NCBI GenBank assembly: GCA_030141605.1
Contig: JAQGDQ010000011.1
Coordinates: 1,445,319-1,509,318, forward strand
Origin: Tubiluchus corallicola
Taxonomy: Eukaryota; Priapulida; Priapulimorpha; Priapulimorphida; Tubiluchidae
DNA: 64,000 nt
Reading direction: 5' to 3'
The position numbers were made by a program, and so were the translations under genes. Below, one piece after another: positions 37,701-49,894 of the stretch (position 1 is its first letter; every line of letters begins with the position of its first letter). The notes under the pieces were generated by a model. The model worked only from the letters and a program-made list of their open reading frames with translations, made no database searches and had not been told where the DNA came from.

Positions 37701-40197
37701 GATGCTCTGGTTACGGGAAAGAGGTAAATGGAGACAACATTCTTAGCTGTATAGTATAGCCAAGTGCAGATGTTAGATAACACAAACTGGCTTTTAAAGA
37801 AGTGATTTTAAATGTTGGGTTTATTTTATTACTATCACTTAAAAGAAAAATGTAGCCAAGGAATTTGCAAAAAACAACTGTCTATAAAGCATAAAGTGAA
37901 TTTATACTACTGCTGTATAGAAATTTTCAGGCACTGTGGCAGCCTCCATTCACTAGAAAATTATTATGATGTAACTGGTGAGCTTGGAATTATCTAATTT
38001 TTGGCGACTTTTCGTAAATGTGTCGTGGCTTTCAGTAAGCGAGTGCTGCTTAAACGAATTTAAACTTCTGCAGCTTACCTAACGTGCATGCAGAAATATC
38101 ACAAAATTATCTAATTTTCTGTCAAAACTTATCATACTTTTGATGGAAATTGACAGTACACTGCTTTTCTTCATTGGTGGAAAAATGGGCTTTCAAAATG
38201 GAAGTGCCCAAGCGTGAAATGATCACATCATTAGAGGATTTTACTAATTACACATGGTGCTTATCACATTTTTATTACAAATTCCTTACATTTTCTCAAA
38301 CAATGAAATAAGCTTAACTTCCCTTTAACAAAACTTCTGGTTCTACAATGACTTGTGAAGTTCAAGTTCTACATTCATACAATGACTACAAGTTCTAGGA
38401 AAGCTTATAATATTACCTGTGTAATCACTACAGCTACTATGAACAAGTCCCACCAATATATTTTCATCAAAAAGCACGTAAGCAGAAATAATGTTTGTTT
38501 TTTGTAAAATAAATTTCAAAAACAAATGTGCTGCATTCCCAGTTAGTCAATCAATGTGGATGTAAATTTTGTGTTATCAGCACCAGCGAAGCCACATACT
38601 ACATTGTATAGAGAGAACCTGTATTGATTTATTGACAGTTGATAATGCACTTTGTGACATTATCACCATTCCTTTTAGCAATTCACTTACCATTAACATA
38701 ATATAATGTAAGCAGTCGAATTGAAGAACTGGAATTCAAACTAGCTAATTTTTTAAATGACCTTGTATGCCACTTTTTGTGAAGAAGATAGTTAGTTAGT
38801 TTACAGACACACACACAACAGGAAGCGATTAGAACATATTGACCTCTCTGCACACGCCTTGTCCAGTGTGTCTGCTGTGATGAATGGCCCTAGTCATTAA
38901 CCCTTTAACTATGAAAAGTGGCACAGTGCCGCCTATGTTTTTTTTGTGAGGGACAGAAGGCGGTAGACTGGCACCCAAGCCCAGCACTAAGCGCAGTCAC
39001 TCGGGTCTGTTTGTTTTGCTACTACGGCCATGCAAAAATATTGTAGGAAAGTTTGACAGCCGTGGGATTGGGGTTGCTTTGCAACAAATAACGTTAGCCA
39101 GCCAATCAGCATCTGAAGCTAGGTGCATTCCAGGATACTGCGTGGTATGATACATTCTCACACAAAATCACTTGTTGATGGTTAGTGGCCTGTTTGTATA
39201 AAATGTTTGCACAATATTGATTAGTATTATGACTTCTGTGAAAATTGGTTTCTAAATATAAGTATGTTGTTATCTGTTAAGGTTTGCACGTGTGTGGGCG
39301 CTTGAGCGCACGCATGTGTGCATCAGTACAAATTAAACTAATATCCAATATTGGTGTTTATTAACAGATGACTATTTGTTTATTTACAAGATTCTGTTTA
39401 AGTAATACACAACAAAAAGTTATTGTCAAATATGCAAAATGCAATACGGCCTAGTTAACAAGCAACTACGTACTGAAAGGTTAATGATATCAATAACTAA
39501 CCAAAGAGGTTTAAAAGAATCTTCACGTCAAATGAAAGTTACATAACATTGAGGCTGAGGAGTAACTCGATGCGCAACCACTTGGTTGGATTTCCTCTCT
39601 GCCATTCAGAAACATTATGATTCTGAATGTGAACCCCACTGAGGGAGGCTGTATTCATATATGAATGTGACTGAGACGACTTTATCAGTTCTGTGTCTCA
39701 TCTTAGAGGGTTAGCCTTGATAATGAATCAGGTCCAGTCCTGCTTCAACTACTCATTACAATATTAAAACCTGCATATAAATAGTTAACCTTCAGACATA
39801 CACACACAGCAGGAAGCTATTAATACATGTCAATCTCTCCTCTGGTACACATGGCTTATATAGTGTGCAGTGAGACGAATAACCCCAACCACAATATTAC
39901 AATAATGTCCCAGTGAGGTGTAACAGTGGCTCCAAATGTCTGGTTTCATCGAAAGCCACACACAATGGTAACGTTTGTGAAGCGCACATTGTACCGCATG
40001 ACCCACAAAGTGTGTTACATGCAGGACCAAGCAGTATGTACACGTTTTTTACTTTTTTGAGCAATCTGTTGTGATGGATGAAATGAATTTTTTTTTGTTT
40101 TCTAGGCTTTAGTTGCAAAATAAGGCCGCTGTTTGATCCACTTGTTTCTCCGAGAAACTTGGTGCTGATAGCTAGGAAATCTCAAGATGGACAATGA
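28765..40197 (+). CDS. METTL25B: METTL25B/RRNAD1-like methyltransferase-domain protein, 10 exons
   Basis: Exons are 28765-28860, 29270-29382, 30210-30450, 31622-31782, 32736-32865, 34029-34165, 34493-34635, 36506-36641, 37533-37723 and 40106-40197, giving 479 aa (human 475) with every phase closing. The SAM-binding motif I is VIDVGCGQGHLSRF at about residue 164. GLHTCGDL (255-262) and SIGCCYM (281-287) are the other family signatures. The N-terminal part has RWIADAYVV-EFYVQDFWHKLP and RVWPLSLLAYR; the C-terminus has SPRNLVLIARK. These align along the whole length with human RRNAD1/METTL25B rather than METTL25, to judge from memory. The substrate is not established, although the family is annotated as rRNA adenine dimethylase-like. 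The start ATG is preceded by CCAG, so an extra 5' exon is possible. It is convergent with MSTO1. Confidence 0.95.
32001..32470. repeat. Foldback inverted repeat containing a tRNA-like box B
   Basis: The left arm (about 32001-32140) contains GATTGCCAGAATTTTTATTA and the right arm (32281-32470) the same in reverse. Further in, the left arm carries a reversed GGTTCAAACCCCGAC, a perfect polymerase III box B, and the right arm a diverged AGTTCAAATCCTGAC. The right arm also has a 29-bp tandem duplication (32373-32430, AATAATTGGTAAAATAAAC). A 22-bp direct repeat (starting GCGTAAACAAACTCT at 31942 and GCATAAACAAACTCT at 32472) flanks the whole. It lies in the METTL25B intron between exons 4 and 5. 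Confidence 0.6.
33127..33395. mobile_element. MITE with CAGACTAG ends, copy 1
   Basis: The left end CAGACTAGCAAGTTTTTC and the right end, reversed, CAGACTAGCGAGTTTTTT form a 17-bp terminal inverted repeat. The interior holds repeated ACTCGC and TCTCTGACAGTAA words on both strands, so the whole folds on itself. It lies in the METTL25B intron between exons 5 and 6. Confidence 0.7.
34700..34778 (-). repeat. tRNA-derived SINE head
   Basis: The minus strand reads GATGGTTTAGTTCAGAGGTA, then TTTTGCACTCGGGTGG and GTGTTCAATTTCAGG, giving diverged boxes A and B with tRNA spacing. It resembles the copy at 51891-51957. It lies in the METTL25B intron after exon 7. Confidence 0.5.
35150..35885 (+). repeat. 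Dispersed repeat family 2, copy B
   Basis: The longer copy. It starts ACAGGGTGGACCCAAAATAG and ends AAGATTGGGTCCAGTTTTGC, so TGGACCCAA is inverted at the two ends, which suggests a DNA transposon. The interior matches 11050-11630 (GCATTTCTGGTAATTAAATA). It lies in the METTL25B intron between exons 7 and 8. Confidence 0.65.
38897..39484. mobile_element. piggyBac-like non-autonomous element with TTAA duplications
   Basis: The element spans 38901-39480 (580 bp) and is flanked on both sides by TTAA (38897-38900 and 39481-39484). The left end reads CCCTTTAACTATG and the right end, on the opposite strand, CCTTTCAGTACG, so the terminal C-C-(C)-T-T-T inverted repeat and the TTAA target are those of piggyBac. 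There is no transposase frame. It lies in the last METTL25B intron. Confidence 0.8.
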
Positions 40198-40348
40198 CGA
40201 TGAACACAAACAAATGCTTTGATTTTGATATGCCAAATTTTGTGAAATGAGTCCGAGTCATACAGATTACAGACTTGTGTGACATGTAAGTGATCAAGTT
40301 ATGGGTATGGAATGGGCATGCAATTTCAAAACAAGATTCCCTCTCGAA
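40198..40348. other. 151-bp gap between convergent stop codons (shared 3' UTR zone)
   Basis: This interval separates the TGA of METTL25B (plus strand) from the stop codon of MSTO1 (minus strand). Any 3' UTR of normal length on either gene must run into the coding exon of the other. I see no clear AATAAA on either strand inside it. Overlapping sense-antisense transcripts are therefore expected (inference). Confidence 0.7.
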
Positions 40349-43300
40349 CTAGGAGGTGCTCGTTTGTTCGTCGTAATTCTCTGCCAGCGTTTCAAGAAAA
40401 GCCAGTGCTTCTTGAAAGTCATCTGATTCTAGTCCGGCTTCAATGTACTTGTGAAATTTGTGGATGTTGAATCGTCTACCAGCTTTGCTTAACTCTTTGA
40501 GCATGTGTGAGCAGTCAGATGCGGAACTGTGGCATGTCATTACGGGCACACTGTCCACACCTGGAATAATAACACAGTGACTGAATGAACATGTAGATTA
40601 TTAAATTTTGGCAATCATCGCATCAGAAAGGTGGAACTGAGCTTGGATTTAACACCAGAGACCTTGGTGCTGAACTGAAATACACAGAACCTTTTTCATA
40701 TCCAGTCAGAATCCAAATTTTTTCACATTTTTCTTTGTCACGTTTGGTTGAAGAAATGTTCTATCATTAACAGATATTCTTCTAATGAAGGTGATAACGA
40801 ATAATTTAAATATGTAAACAGTTTACTGGAAAGTAGCAGATGAAGCAGATATCATGTGTTTTTATTATGCCTCTCACTCAAACACATTTTGGAAATATAA
40901 AAATATTACTTTCCTGATTTGGAAAGGATTTTACATTACGTCACCAATGATTTCATATTTAAACCTGAATGTCATCAATAAGGGTGAGCATCGAACGTTC
41001 GAGTTCAAATGTTCGAATCGAGTTTTTTAAGTTCGGATTCGATTAAATTATAGATTTGAATAATTCAGTACTTCAGCCACACACGTTCTTTATCATCAAA
41101 ATGTTTGAAACAGCATGCAGTTGTCACAATTTAGCTGCAGTTTCTATGCAAAATTTTTAACTTTCTAATGGTGGTTTTAGTGCAGGACAAAATCAAGTAA
41201 TATGCATGATCCTTGTAAGGCCAATTCTTACTAGTGGTTCGAAAAAACTTGTTGGAAAATCTTTCAAATTCGAATTTCATTTGGATTTGAAATACTGAAA
41301 TTTGGTTCGATTCAAATTTGAAAGTCACAATTTCGATTCGATTTCGATTTCTGGTAGCGAATGCTCACCCCTAGTCATCACACAAATGAAAGAGCCAGCT
41401 AACTCGACTCTAGGCTCCACGGGGTCCCGTATTGGTTCTTGTAAATTAGTGAGTCTCTGTGTTGTTTGGAGAGTTTTAGGTTTCTCATATTGTGTTCTCT
41501 CTTGTGGTTGGGGAAAATGCAGAATTGCCTAAAATGTGTATTAATCTTCTGACACTTATTACAATGGTTTGTTTTCCCAGTATGTAGACATTGTTTGGTG
41601 CTAAAATAATTGTTTGCTGGTTGTTGTGATCTTTGCCGGAAATCTGATATATAAGGTAATATGTTTATGTTTTCTTTATAGTTTTCTCCACATCAGATTA
41701 GTGTATTTCTACTTATATTTTGACAGTTTGAATTTCACTCTTGTGATCGTCTTGATTACTAGCATCATAATTGTACTAATTATTGATTTCTGCTTGGTTT
41801 ATAACATTGAAAATGACAGTTGCTGTCGAAACGATTGTCTGCGCTAATAAACATGTTAAAACCTGAATGTGCCCATACTAATTTATGTTATAAAAAAGCT
41901 GATAATATTACTTCTTCTTGTGAGGTTAGCACACTTTAACTAAAGAATAGTGATTCTCTGCTAGAGTATATAGGTTTTCTAGAGCGCCGTCTGTGATATT
42001 GCATCATTTGTCGCCACTGTGTAAAACTTACTATTCTACGTGTTGATTAGCAATCACCAAAAGTATAGTAGAAACTGGCATTGCTCTTACAGTCGATCAC
42101 AGTCATTTTTGGACGCAAGGAATTTAGACATCAAAATTAGAAGAATTTAATAAAAAGATAGCGCTGTCTGGTTAGGCTCCTTTTAATAAAAGCCATACCA
42201 ATAGATGAACGATAATACAAAATGGCATGCTAATACGAAATGCTGTTTGACCACACGTCGCCATTGCCAGTTCACACTCTAGTTCTAGGGCTTCACACCT
42301 TGAAAAACCTGAACTGAACTTTAAATGTACTGATATTTTTGGCTAAAGTTTACAATTCCTCACATACAGGAAATTAGTTGACGAAGCAGGTTAGGGTTAC
42401 ATTTAGTGTTGAAGTTATGGTTACGGTTATTTAAATTGTGTGGAAATTATAAACTCCTTTCGTATTTGTCTATCGAACATAAGCCGCACCCAAATCAGCA
42501 ACACTCGTTTGTTGCATTTCCCAAGTTGTGGATCATTAAATCAGTAAATGGCTTCATTTCACATAGTGGTTTCATTAGACGTAAGTGAATAATGCCATTT
42601 ACCCTGCTCGCTTATCATTCACAGGTTGCACAGTGTTAACAGATATTGTCTACTGTTATTTTTATAATGGCATATTGCTGCATTAAAGCATAAGAAAATG
42701 CTCTTCATAAATCGTCTTGAAATTTTATACCATGTACATACTGTCTATTGAGTACAAAGCTTGTGTGTGCAGTAATGCTGTATAAAACTCGTAAATTTAA
42801 ACTCTCGTGATGACAGTTAGGTGCAGCCAATATAACAGTAAGTCGTATGAAACAAGTTTAGAAAACATTGTGTAAAGTTTGAAGAATAATCAGAGGATTC
42901 ATAGCATACTCTTCTCTAACTAGGCAAAAGTATAAATTACTTATATTGTCAATAAGATATAATGTATTTTTTGTGAATCAGTGGTGCACACTGGGAAGGT
43001 GAGTCAGTGACATTTTACCAGTTGGTGCAAACATTTTGAATTATTAAGAATTTTCTTTTGCAATTACAAAGTCTTTCTAACAGATAAGCATAATGCTAAG
43101 TAATATAACTTTATATTGAAACTATTTTGGGATGTACTTTAAAATTTCCTTCTCGTTTAATGAATTACAGCTTTTATTAAGTAAATTACTCACTGAGTTC
43201 CACTAAAATAGATAATCAATGCATTACACTTTTGCACCTGTTAATGTAGATGCGCTCTTTGTTGAAATCAAGCCATCGTGTGAAACATCCGGCGTGAATA

Positions 43301-46300
43301 TTTGAGGAAATGGAGCTGTAACTTTACAAGCTTCGCTGAATGCCAAACTACCGCTGAAATAATAATCAAAAATTGTATAGAAAAAAATAAGCATGCACGA
43401 AAAGAATGATCAACTATTTAATGGATAGTTGAAATGTCACACAGTGTGTATTGATTGATACTATTAGATTAGATGAGATTATTATTTTATTTCAATAGCT
43501 AGATCATAAATTACATAAAGATATACACACAATTACAAATACATTTACAATTATAATCACAAAAATATCTAAAACTACAAGATCAGACTGTAGCAGCAAT
43601 ACGAATCAGTAACGTTTTTCGTTGGTTTATCCGGGTTGTTGGTAGTCCGGTTTTATGATGTCACGAGCGATATTATAAGAACAGTTGCGAAAAAACTGAT
43701 CAATCTATGTTACTACTACTATGAGCACTACTGTCTTGATTTGGCACAGTACTGCTTACCTTGGAGTACTGACAGTTTTTCCTATTGAGGAAAATGTTAA
43801 CCTGTGTGAAATGTACAAGAACAATGGTTTGTTAGACGAGCCAACACAGAGCTATCATGACACATTGGTTCAGTATGGATGTGAAGCATTCTACCAATCC
43901 TTTAACATTATGGACCCACTATGTAGAATGAACTGTTGGTTTTCAGAGAGTGGCTTTTTTGACATAAAACATTCTATGGGGTTATAACATAACATAGATG
44001 GAAATGCTGGATCATCTTCTGTCTAATGAGATGGACATGTTAGTTCTTGGTCAATACCAGCATAAAGATGTGCCACCAGATTTTCTAAAAGGGAAAACTA
44101 GATTATTTGTATATCGAAGGCTTTCCATTATGAGGGTTAGAGATGATGATATACAGGCAACAGACATTCGAAAAATTTATTTCGGTTTTTGTAATTCAAT
44201 GATAACCATCAAACCTCGTGCTTTTGCACACTGGCCCAAACTGGAGATTATATTAAATGCTTCAGCTGACAGTTTAATTAAGGCCGATCTAGATTTGAGT
44301 AACAACCCAAGATTCAATACTATAAAAATCGCTCAGACATGACTGCAGCACATAGCAATGCCGAAGTTGCACCCGAATGCCTCTATATCTGATGTGGGAA
44401 TATTCCTAAGAGGCAGTCAATGTTTTGTCTGCGATCGCAAACTCGCTTGGACCAAGAACAACATGTGGAAAAGAAGCCTTGTGTACTGTTCCAAACCAAG
44501 ATTTCCCGATCATCAAATTACCATTGACGAGTTTCTTCCATGCTCAGACACTGAGACAACTATCGCTATCTTGACGGACACTGTTGAAGTTACCACTGCC
44601 TCGCTGTCCACTGAACTTACCACTCACGGATGCTCTACTGTTGTAGCTGCTGCCGTGTCAATATATTTTAATGTTATACCATGAAAGTTGGGTAGCTGGA
44701 CCAAAAACTTGATCTGCATTTTCAGCCATTTTTGCAGTTTTTGTTGCATCAAACCAGTAATTTGCAGTGGTTTATAAATGTAATTCATTTTTCTTACAAA
44801 ACTTTAATGTTGAAATAAATTTGGTACAGTAAAATCAAACTTATATCAGAACAAATTTGGTATGATAGGGTTGAACATACAAAATGTTGTAGTGTGAAAA
44901 AGTAACGGCCAATATTTTCGCGCTGAAAGCTAATTACACCTAGAAGCGAAATCATCTTCAGGTATTGATTCTTCACAAAAATGTTAGCCTACACTGGTTA
45001 GTTAGTTTGTTTAGGTTTTTCTTTAGGACATAGTTCAGAGATAACACCTTAAGTAACTCAATTCTTATTTCCAAGGTGGTCCAAACTATTATTACCCGCA
45101 TGTTACTTCAATAAACCCACGTGCTTGGTCAAAGAACCAGCGGTACAATTTTTTAAGTCCAGTAAGACTCAGTCGGGAGCTGAATCCGTGACCTCTGAGT
45201 GGAAAGCAAGCATGCTACCATTAAGCTATACCCCGAGTTCACAAATACTGTTACATAATATTCACCAAAACTGTTATTTTTAACTGCTCACTTTGTTCAG
45301 TAAAACCCAAGTACGCACCTGAGTTGCTCTGGACACGCATGTCTCATGTATTGATCCAGTAACACGTTGAATGTTTCAGTACCCTGTGTTGCAGGTACTC
45401 CTCTCAAAACCACGGACTGGGGGCCACCACGAGAAGAACTAAAAACATGGATAAAAAGACGATGATAAAAACAATGACAAGGTACGACTCCGTGCACACG
45501 GACAGCTCTATACTTATCAAGTTTATCAAGTTTTTTCCCTATAATGAACTGAACTTAATTTAACAGGGACTTAACTTAATGAGAAATCCTAGGAATGAAT
45601 TTGGAAAATTGAATTTAATGCCACATGAATGGGGTAATTTACTATGCACATTCCAGATTAGAATGTTTCCTCGCCAAGTAACTCGCAAGAGTGTTCAGCA
45701 TAAAGGGTAAAAAACTTGCTAAGAGTTACTCTCTGATAGTAAGCAGCAGCTGACACTCACTTCTCTATTCACTGCAAGAAGTAATCTTCTGTTCACACTA
45801 GACAGTAAATCAACTTGCAGCAGCTGTCGGAGAGTTGCAAAGCAGTTCACACTCGCGAGTTTACTGTCAGAGAGAAAACTCGCTACAGGAAACTCACTTG
45901 TCTGAAAACACCATTAGCGCAGTAACTTTTGTACTTAATTTCAGTTTATTAAATGGATCGAATTGCTTTTCTGATATTTATAACTCTAGCTAAGAAAACT
46001 TCAGCTAGATGAGGGATCTGCAGCTTGGACCTATAACAACTCAACAACTTTCTTCCAACATAATGCTGGTATTATTCTGATTACCATTATTTGCATAAAA
46101 ATCCCATAATTAGGGTGTCTCATAGCTTGCTTGGAGCAAGTGTAAAAAGCAGACATTTCACACACCTGCAATAAGGAGTCACCATCGTCCAAGGCAAAGT
46201 AACATCCAACCTGCGAAATGCTGTTTGTATAGACATACCCTCTTCAAGCGGAAATGGTACACTCATTCCTAGTGCTGCCATCTGAAGGAAGAATCAATTT

Positions 46301-49300
46301 TATGAAAATTCTTATTTTTGAAGAAAAGTGTAAGCATTCTGTAAAATAAATAATACAGTAAGTCCTCACTAAACGATGCTAATGCTTTCCAGCAAAACGC
46401 GACGTTAAGCGAAACGTCGTTAAACGAAGCCAAAACTTCCATAGGAAGTAATGTAAACGAATTGAGATCTGTTCCAGAACCAAAAATCAATGCATCAATG
46501 CAGCTTAAATCACATAAATTACACATTTTATGTTTTATTCATATTTCTACTGATTAATTTCTTTCTGTTTGCATGAAGCTTATCTTTTTTAGCAGTATCT
46601 AGCTAGGTTTGCTAGCGATTTCTCCTGTTTAGACACTACGTAGTGAAAGCCAAGCTCTGTATGGTGCAACCTTGAGACAATTTCATGTAGTACTAATCTG
46701 GTTGTTATAGCAACAGATTACAGACCAAATTCCTTGGCATAAAGTTTAAACTCGGGTGTCATTTGATACAAATGGCTAGAATTTAGTATGTAGTCAGTCA
46801 GGAAGCATAAACATTATAATAATTGCACTATTTAGGTTACTAATGCATTTTTAGAAAAGAATAACGCAATATGTACCGTTTTAATGCTTCAAATTAGGCA
46901 AAAAAGTTGTTGATAACATATATAAAACGGCTGTGAGCAAAATAAAAAAAATTGTCGCTAAAATGAAACGGTGCGTCATTAAGTGAGAAAAATGTTTCAA
47001 ATATTCAGCATCGTTAAAACGAAACATCACTAAATGGGGAGTCTTTAAGCAAGGACTTACTGCATATCTTTGCCTGCTTTGAGCATACATGGAGAACATT
47101 ACCTTTCTTCCACACATGGCAAGCGTGTCCGTAATCTGGTATATCGGAACTTTATTCATGTCGATTCGATAAAGTAGACTCAACGTGTCCAAAGCTAAAG
47201 CAAGTACCGCACTTGTGTGATATGCTAAATCTGCCTACAGAGAGTACAAATGCCAAAGTGGCAAATACAACAGAAAACATGGTTACTAATAATATAACAA
47301 TTCCAATACATCGTAGAGCTATGATCTTTTTCAGCTATAGAGTAACATCACAGAATAGTTAGGTTCACAAATTAGAATCACAAAGTGGTAAAGTACTGTG
47401 TGAGGAAAAGTAAATACTCCGTAACAATAGCTGACAGTTTACTTATGAATGAACACAAAGAAGCAACAATATCACTCACTGCTGATGAGTGATCTTACCA
47501 CACCTTGTAATCTAAGTGGGAAAATTTGACACAATCCATTTTTGCCACCCAGCCATCTGGACACAGAGAAAGAGGAGTCAAAACTGATGCATCACAAGAC
47601 ATCTTGCTAAAACTTAGCAGCGTATTTAGTGTCCGACAGGTGTCATAGTAAATGTTCTTGAAAAAAACAGTAGTAGTTTAGATGGTTATACTGATGTGTT
47701 GAGTGACTAAAAATCAATTAATCTCACATGAAATGTTTAACAACACAGCAAAATGATGAACAATATAGCCAGGCCAGATTATCCTATAAGCTAGTACAGG
47801 TTACAGTCTAGAGTTCATCTAGCTTGGGGGTCCCTCATGGTAACACTTAGTTAAAAATCTATTTTTTCGTTATGGTTGTGTTGAAATATGTGCTAATTCG
47901 ATTTGTTATAAATAGTAAGATAGCATATTTTTATTGACAAACAAAAGGTAAATATTCTAGTTTTTTTAAAAACTTTGCAATAAGTTTATTTCAAGCTATG
48001 TAAATGTAGCTAAAATATATCATGAGTAAAAAACACCCAAGATGGACACGAGTGAGTTAGAGGGTGACTCCGTTGAAGGGAGGCCCAATAATATCACTAG
48101 TTAGGGTCCCAAAAGTTCTTAATCAGGCCCTGAATAGAGCAGTCGAGAAAATTTCAAAGATTAAATGTAGCAATGCAAAACATGCATATCGAGCAATGTA
48201 GTTTCCTTAAACCAAAATTCAAGACATAATTCAAGTCTGTTTTGTTATGTATACACGTACTATATTATACATATTACATACACTATGTAATTTACTATGA
48301 CATAAACTTGCTTATCAAAAACAGACAAAATGGGGGTGAGGATTCTCTACCAAAAAGTGAGTTGGAATCGAATTGAATTTTTGACCTTCAAACTCTAATC
48401 AAACTGAATAGAATTTGAATTCAATTTTAAAGATTTCTGAATCATGAATAAAAAGAGGTCTCACAAAGATCATGTATGTTACTTGATTTTATTCTATCGT
48501 AAAAATGATAATTTGTTTAAAAATTGCGCACAGAAGTCACAGCTAAATTGTGCTGATTCTATGATGTTTCAAATGTTTAATGATAAAGTACATTGTTACC
48601 TGAGGTTTTGAATTATTTGAATCCATAATTTTAGGTTTGAGGACTTTAATAGCCACGATAAAAGTGACATTTGATAAAAATTAATTTAACTTGAACCCAG
48701 TTCAGATTGGAAAGGAATAACAATGACTGCAAGGTGTTTTATTAAGATTTTTTTTAAATCTATTGCAGTTACAATTAAATGGAAGGAGTGAAAACTTACA
48801 GATTTTTCATACGATGTTGGACTCACTGAGAACACTAAAACAGATTTTCCCCGGTACTCCTCTTGGATATATTGTAAAATCTCTGCACCTAATCCTCCAA
48901 AGCCATTATACGAATCTACTAACAATTGAAAACCCTGAATAAAAATCAAATAAAAACAACATGTAGATATCTGTGTTAGTCAGTAGCATAGACCAAAAAA
49001 TAAAGTGGCTACCCATCTAGCAAACAGGTAACCTCTTCCCATAATAGTAATATTAGCTTTAACACAAAATTTTTATTTTGAAGCAACGACACATTATCAA
49101 CTTTCACTTTCCAACAAAATCCTAAGCACCTCACAGTATCCAGACTTCATTAGTCAGTGAACATTATGCGCCACACTCATCCAACTTTGTCCAGTCAATT
49201 TTTACCATCCAACAAAAATCATCTTTCACGGACATGCAAATTTCATGTCTTGTGGCTTGCAAATTCCTCTCTCGATTAGAGTGATGAATTAAGAATATGA

Positions 49301-49844
49301 AACAAAATGTTTTTTTTACCAAAACAGTTCATGTGTATTGTATTGTATTGTATGGGTATTGTAGTACTCGAGTCTGAGACTCGGACTTGACTTGGACTTG
49401 AGTTGAAAGACTTGACTACAAAACTGGCATGCATTACAGCAAAGACAACAACAGATTGCAATTAAATAAAACAGTTGTTTGAAAATTTGCTGATTTTGCT
49501 GGTAATTGAAGATAATTTTGATGGTAATTGGAGCAAATCTTAACATCAAAGGTTATTAAGTAGTCAAAATCAGTTTCATTGTGGATCCATAAATTATCTT
49601 GTTGCATACTTGAATACTGTCACATTCCTCGGCAAAGAAATGTAATCTGTCTTCTATTTCGTCAGACGTGTGACCGTTTTTCCATAGTTGCTGTCCTAAT
49701 CCAAAGATTTCAAATGACGACGTATCACTAAAGCAGGAGAATGAAAAGTATTAGTACCCTAAACCAGAAGCAATCAGTAAATGATAGAAGCTTTCAGCTG
49801 CTCAAAATCTAGGACTCAGCAGGAAAGAGAAAATGTAGGAGAGC

Positions 49845-49894
<50 letters not shown>

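Noticed and set aside
45163-45236. Functional tRNA gene
   Set aside because: Box A and B are recognisable, but the acceptor and anticodon stems do not pair; it is better explained as a SINE head.
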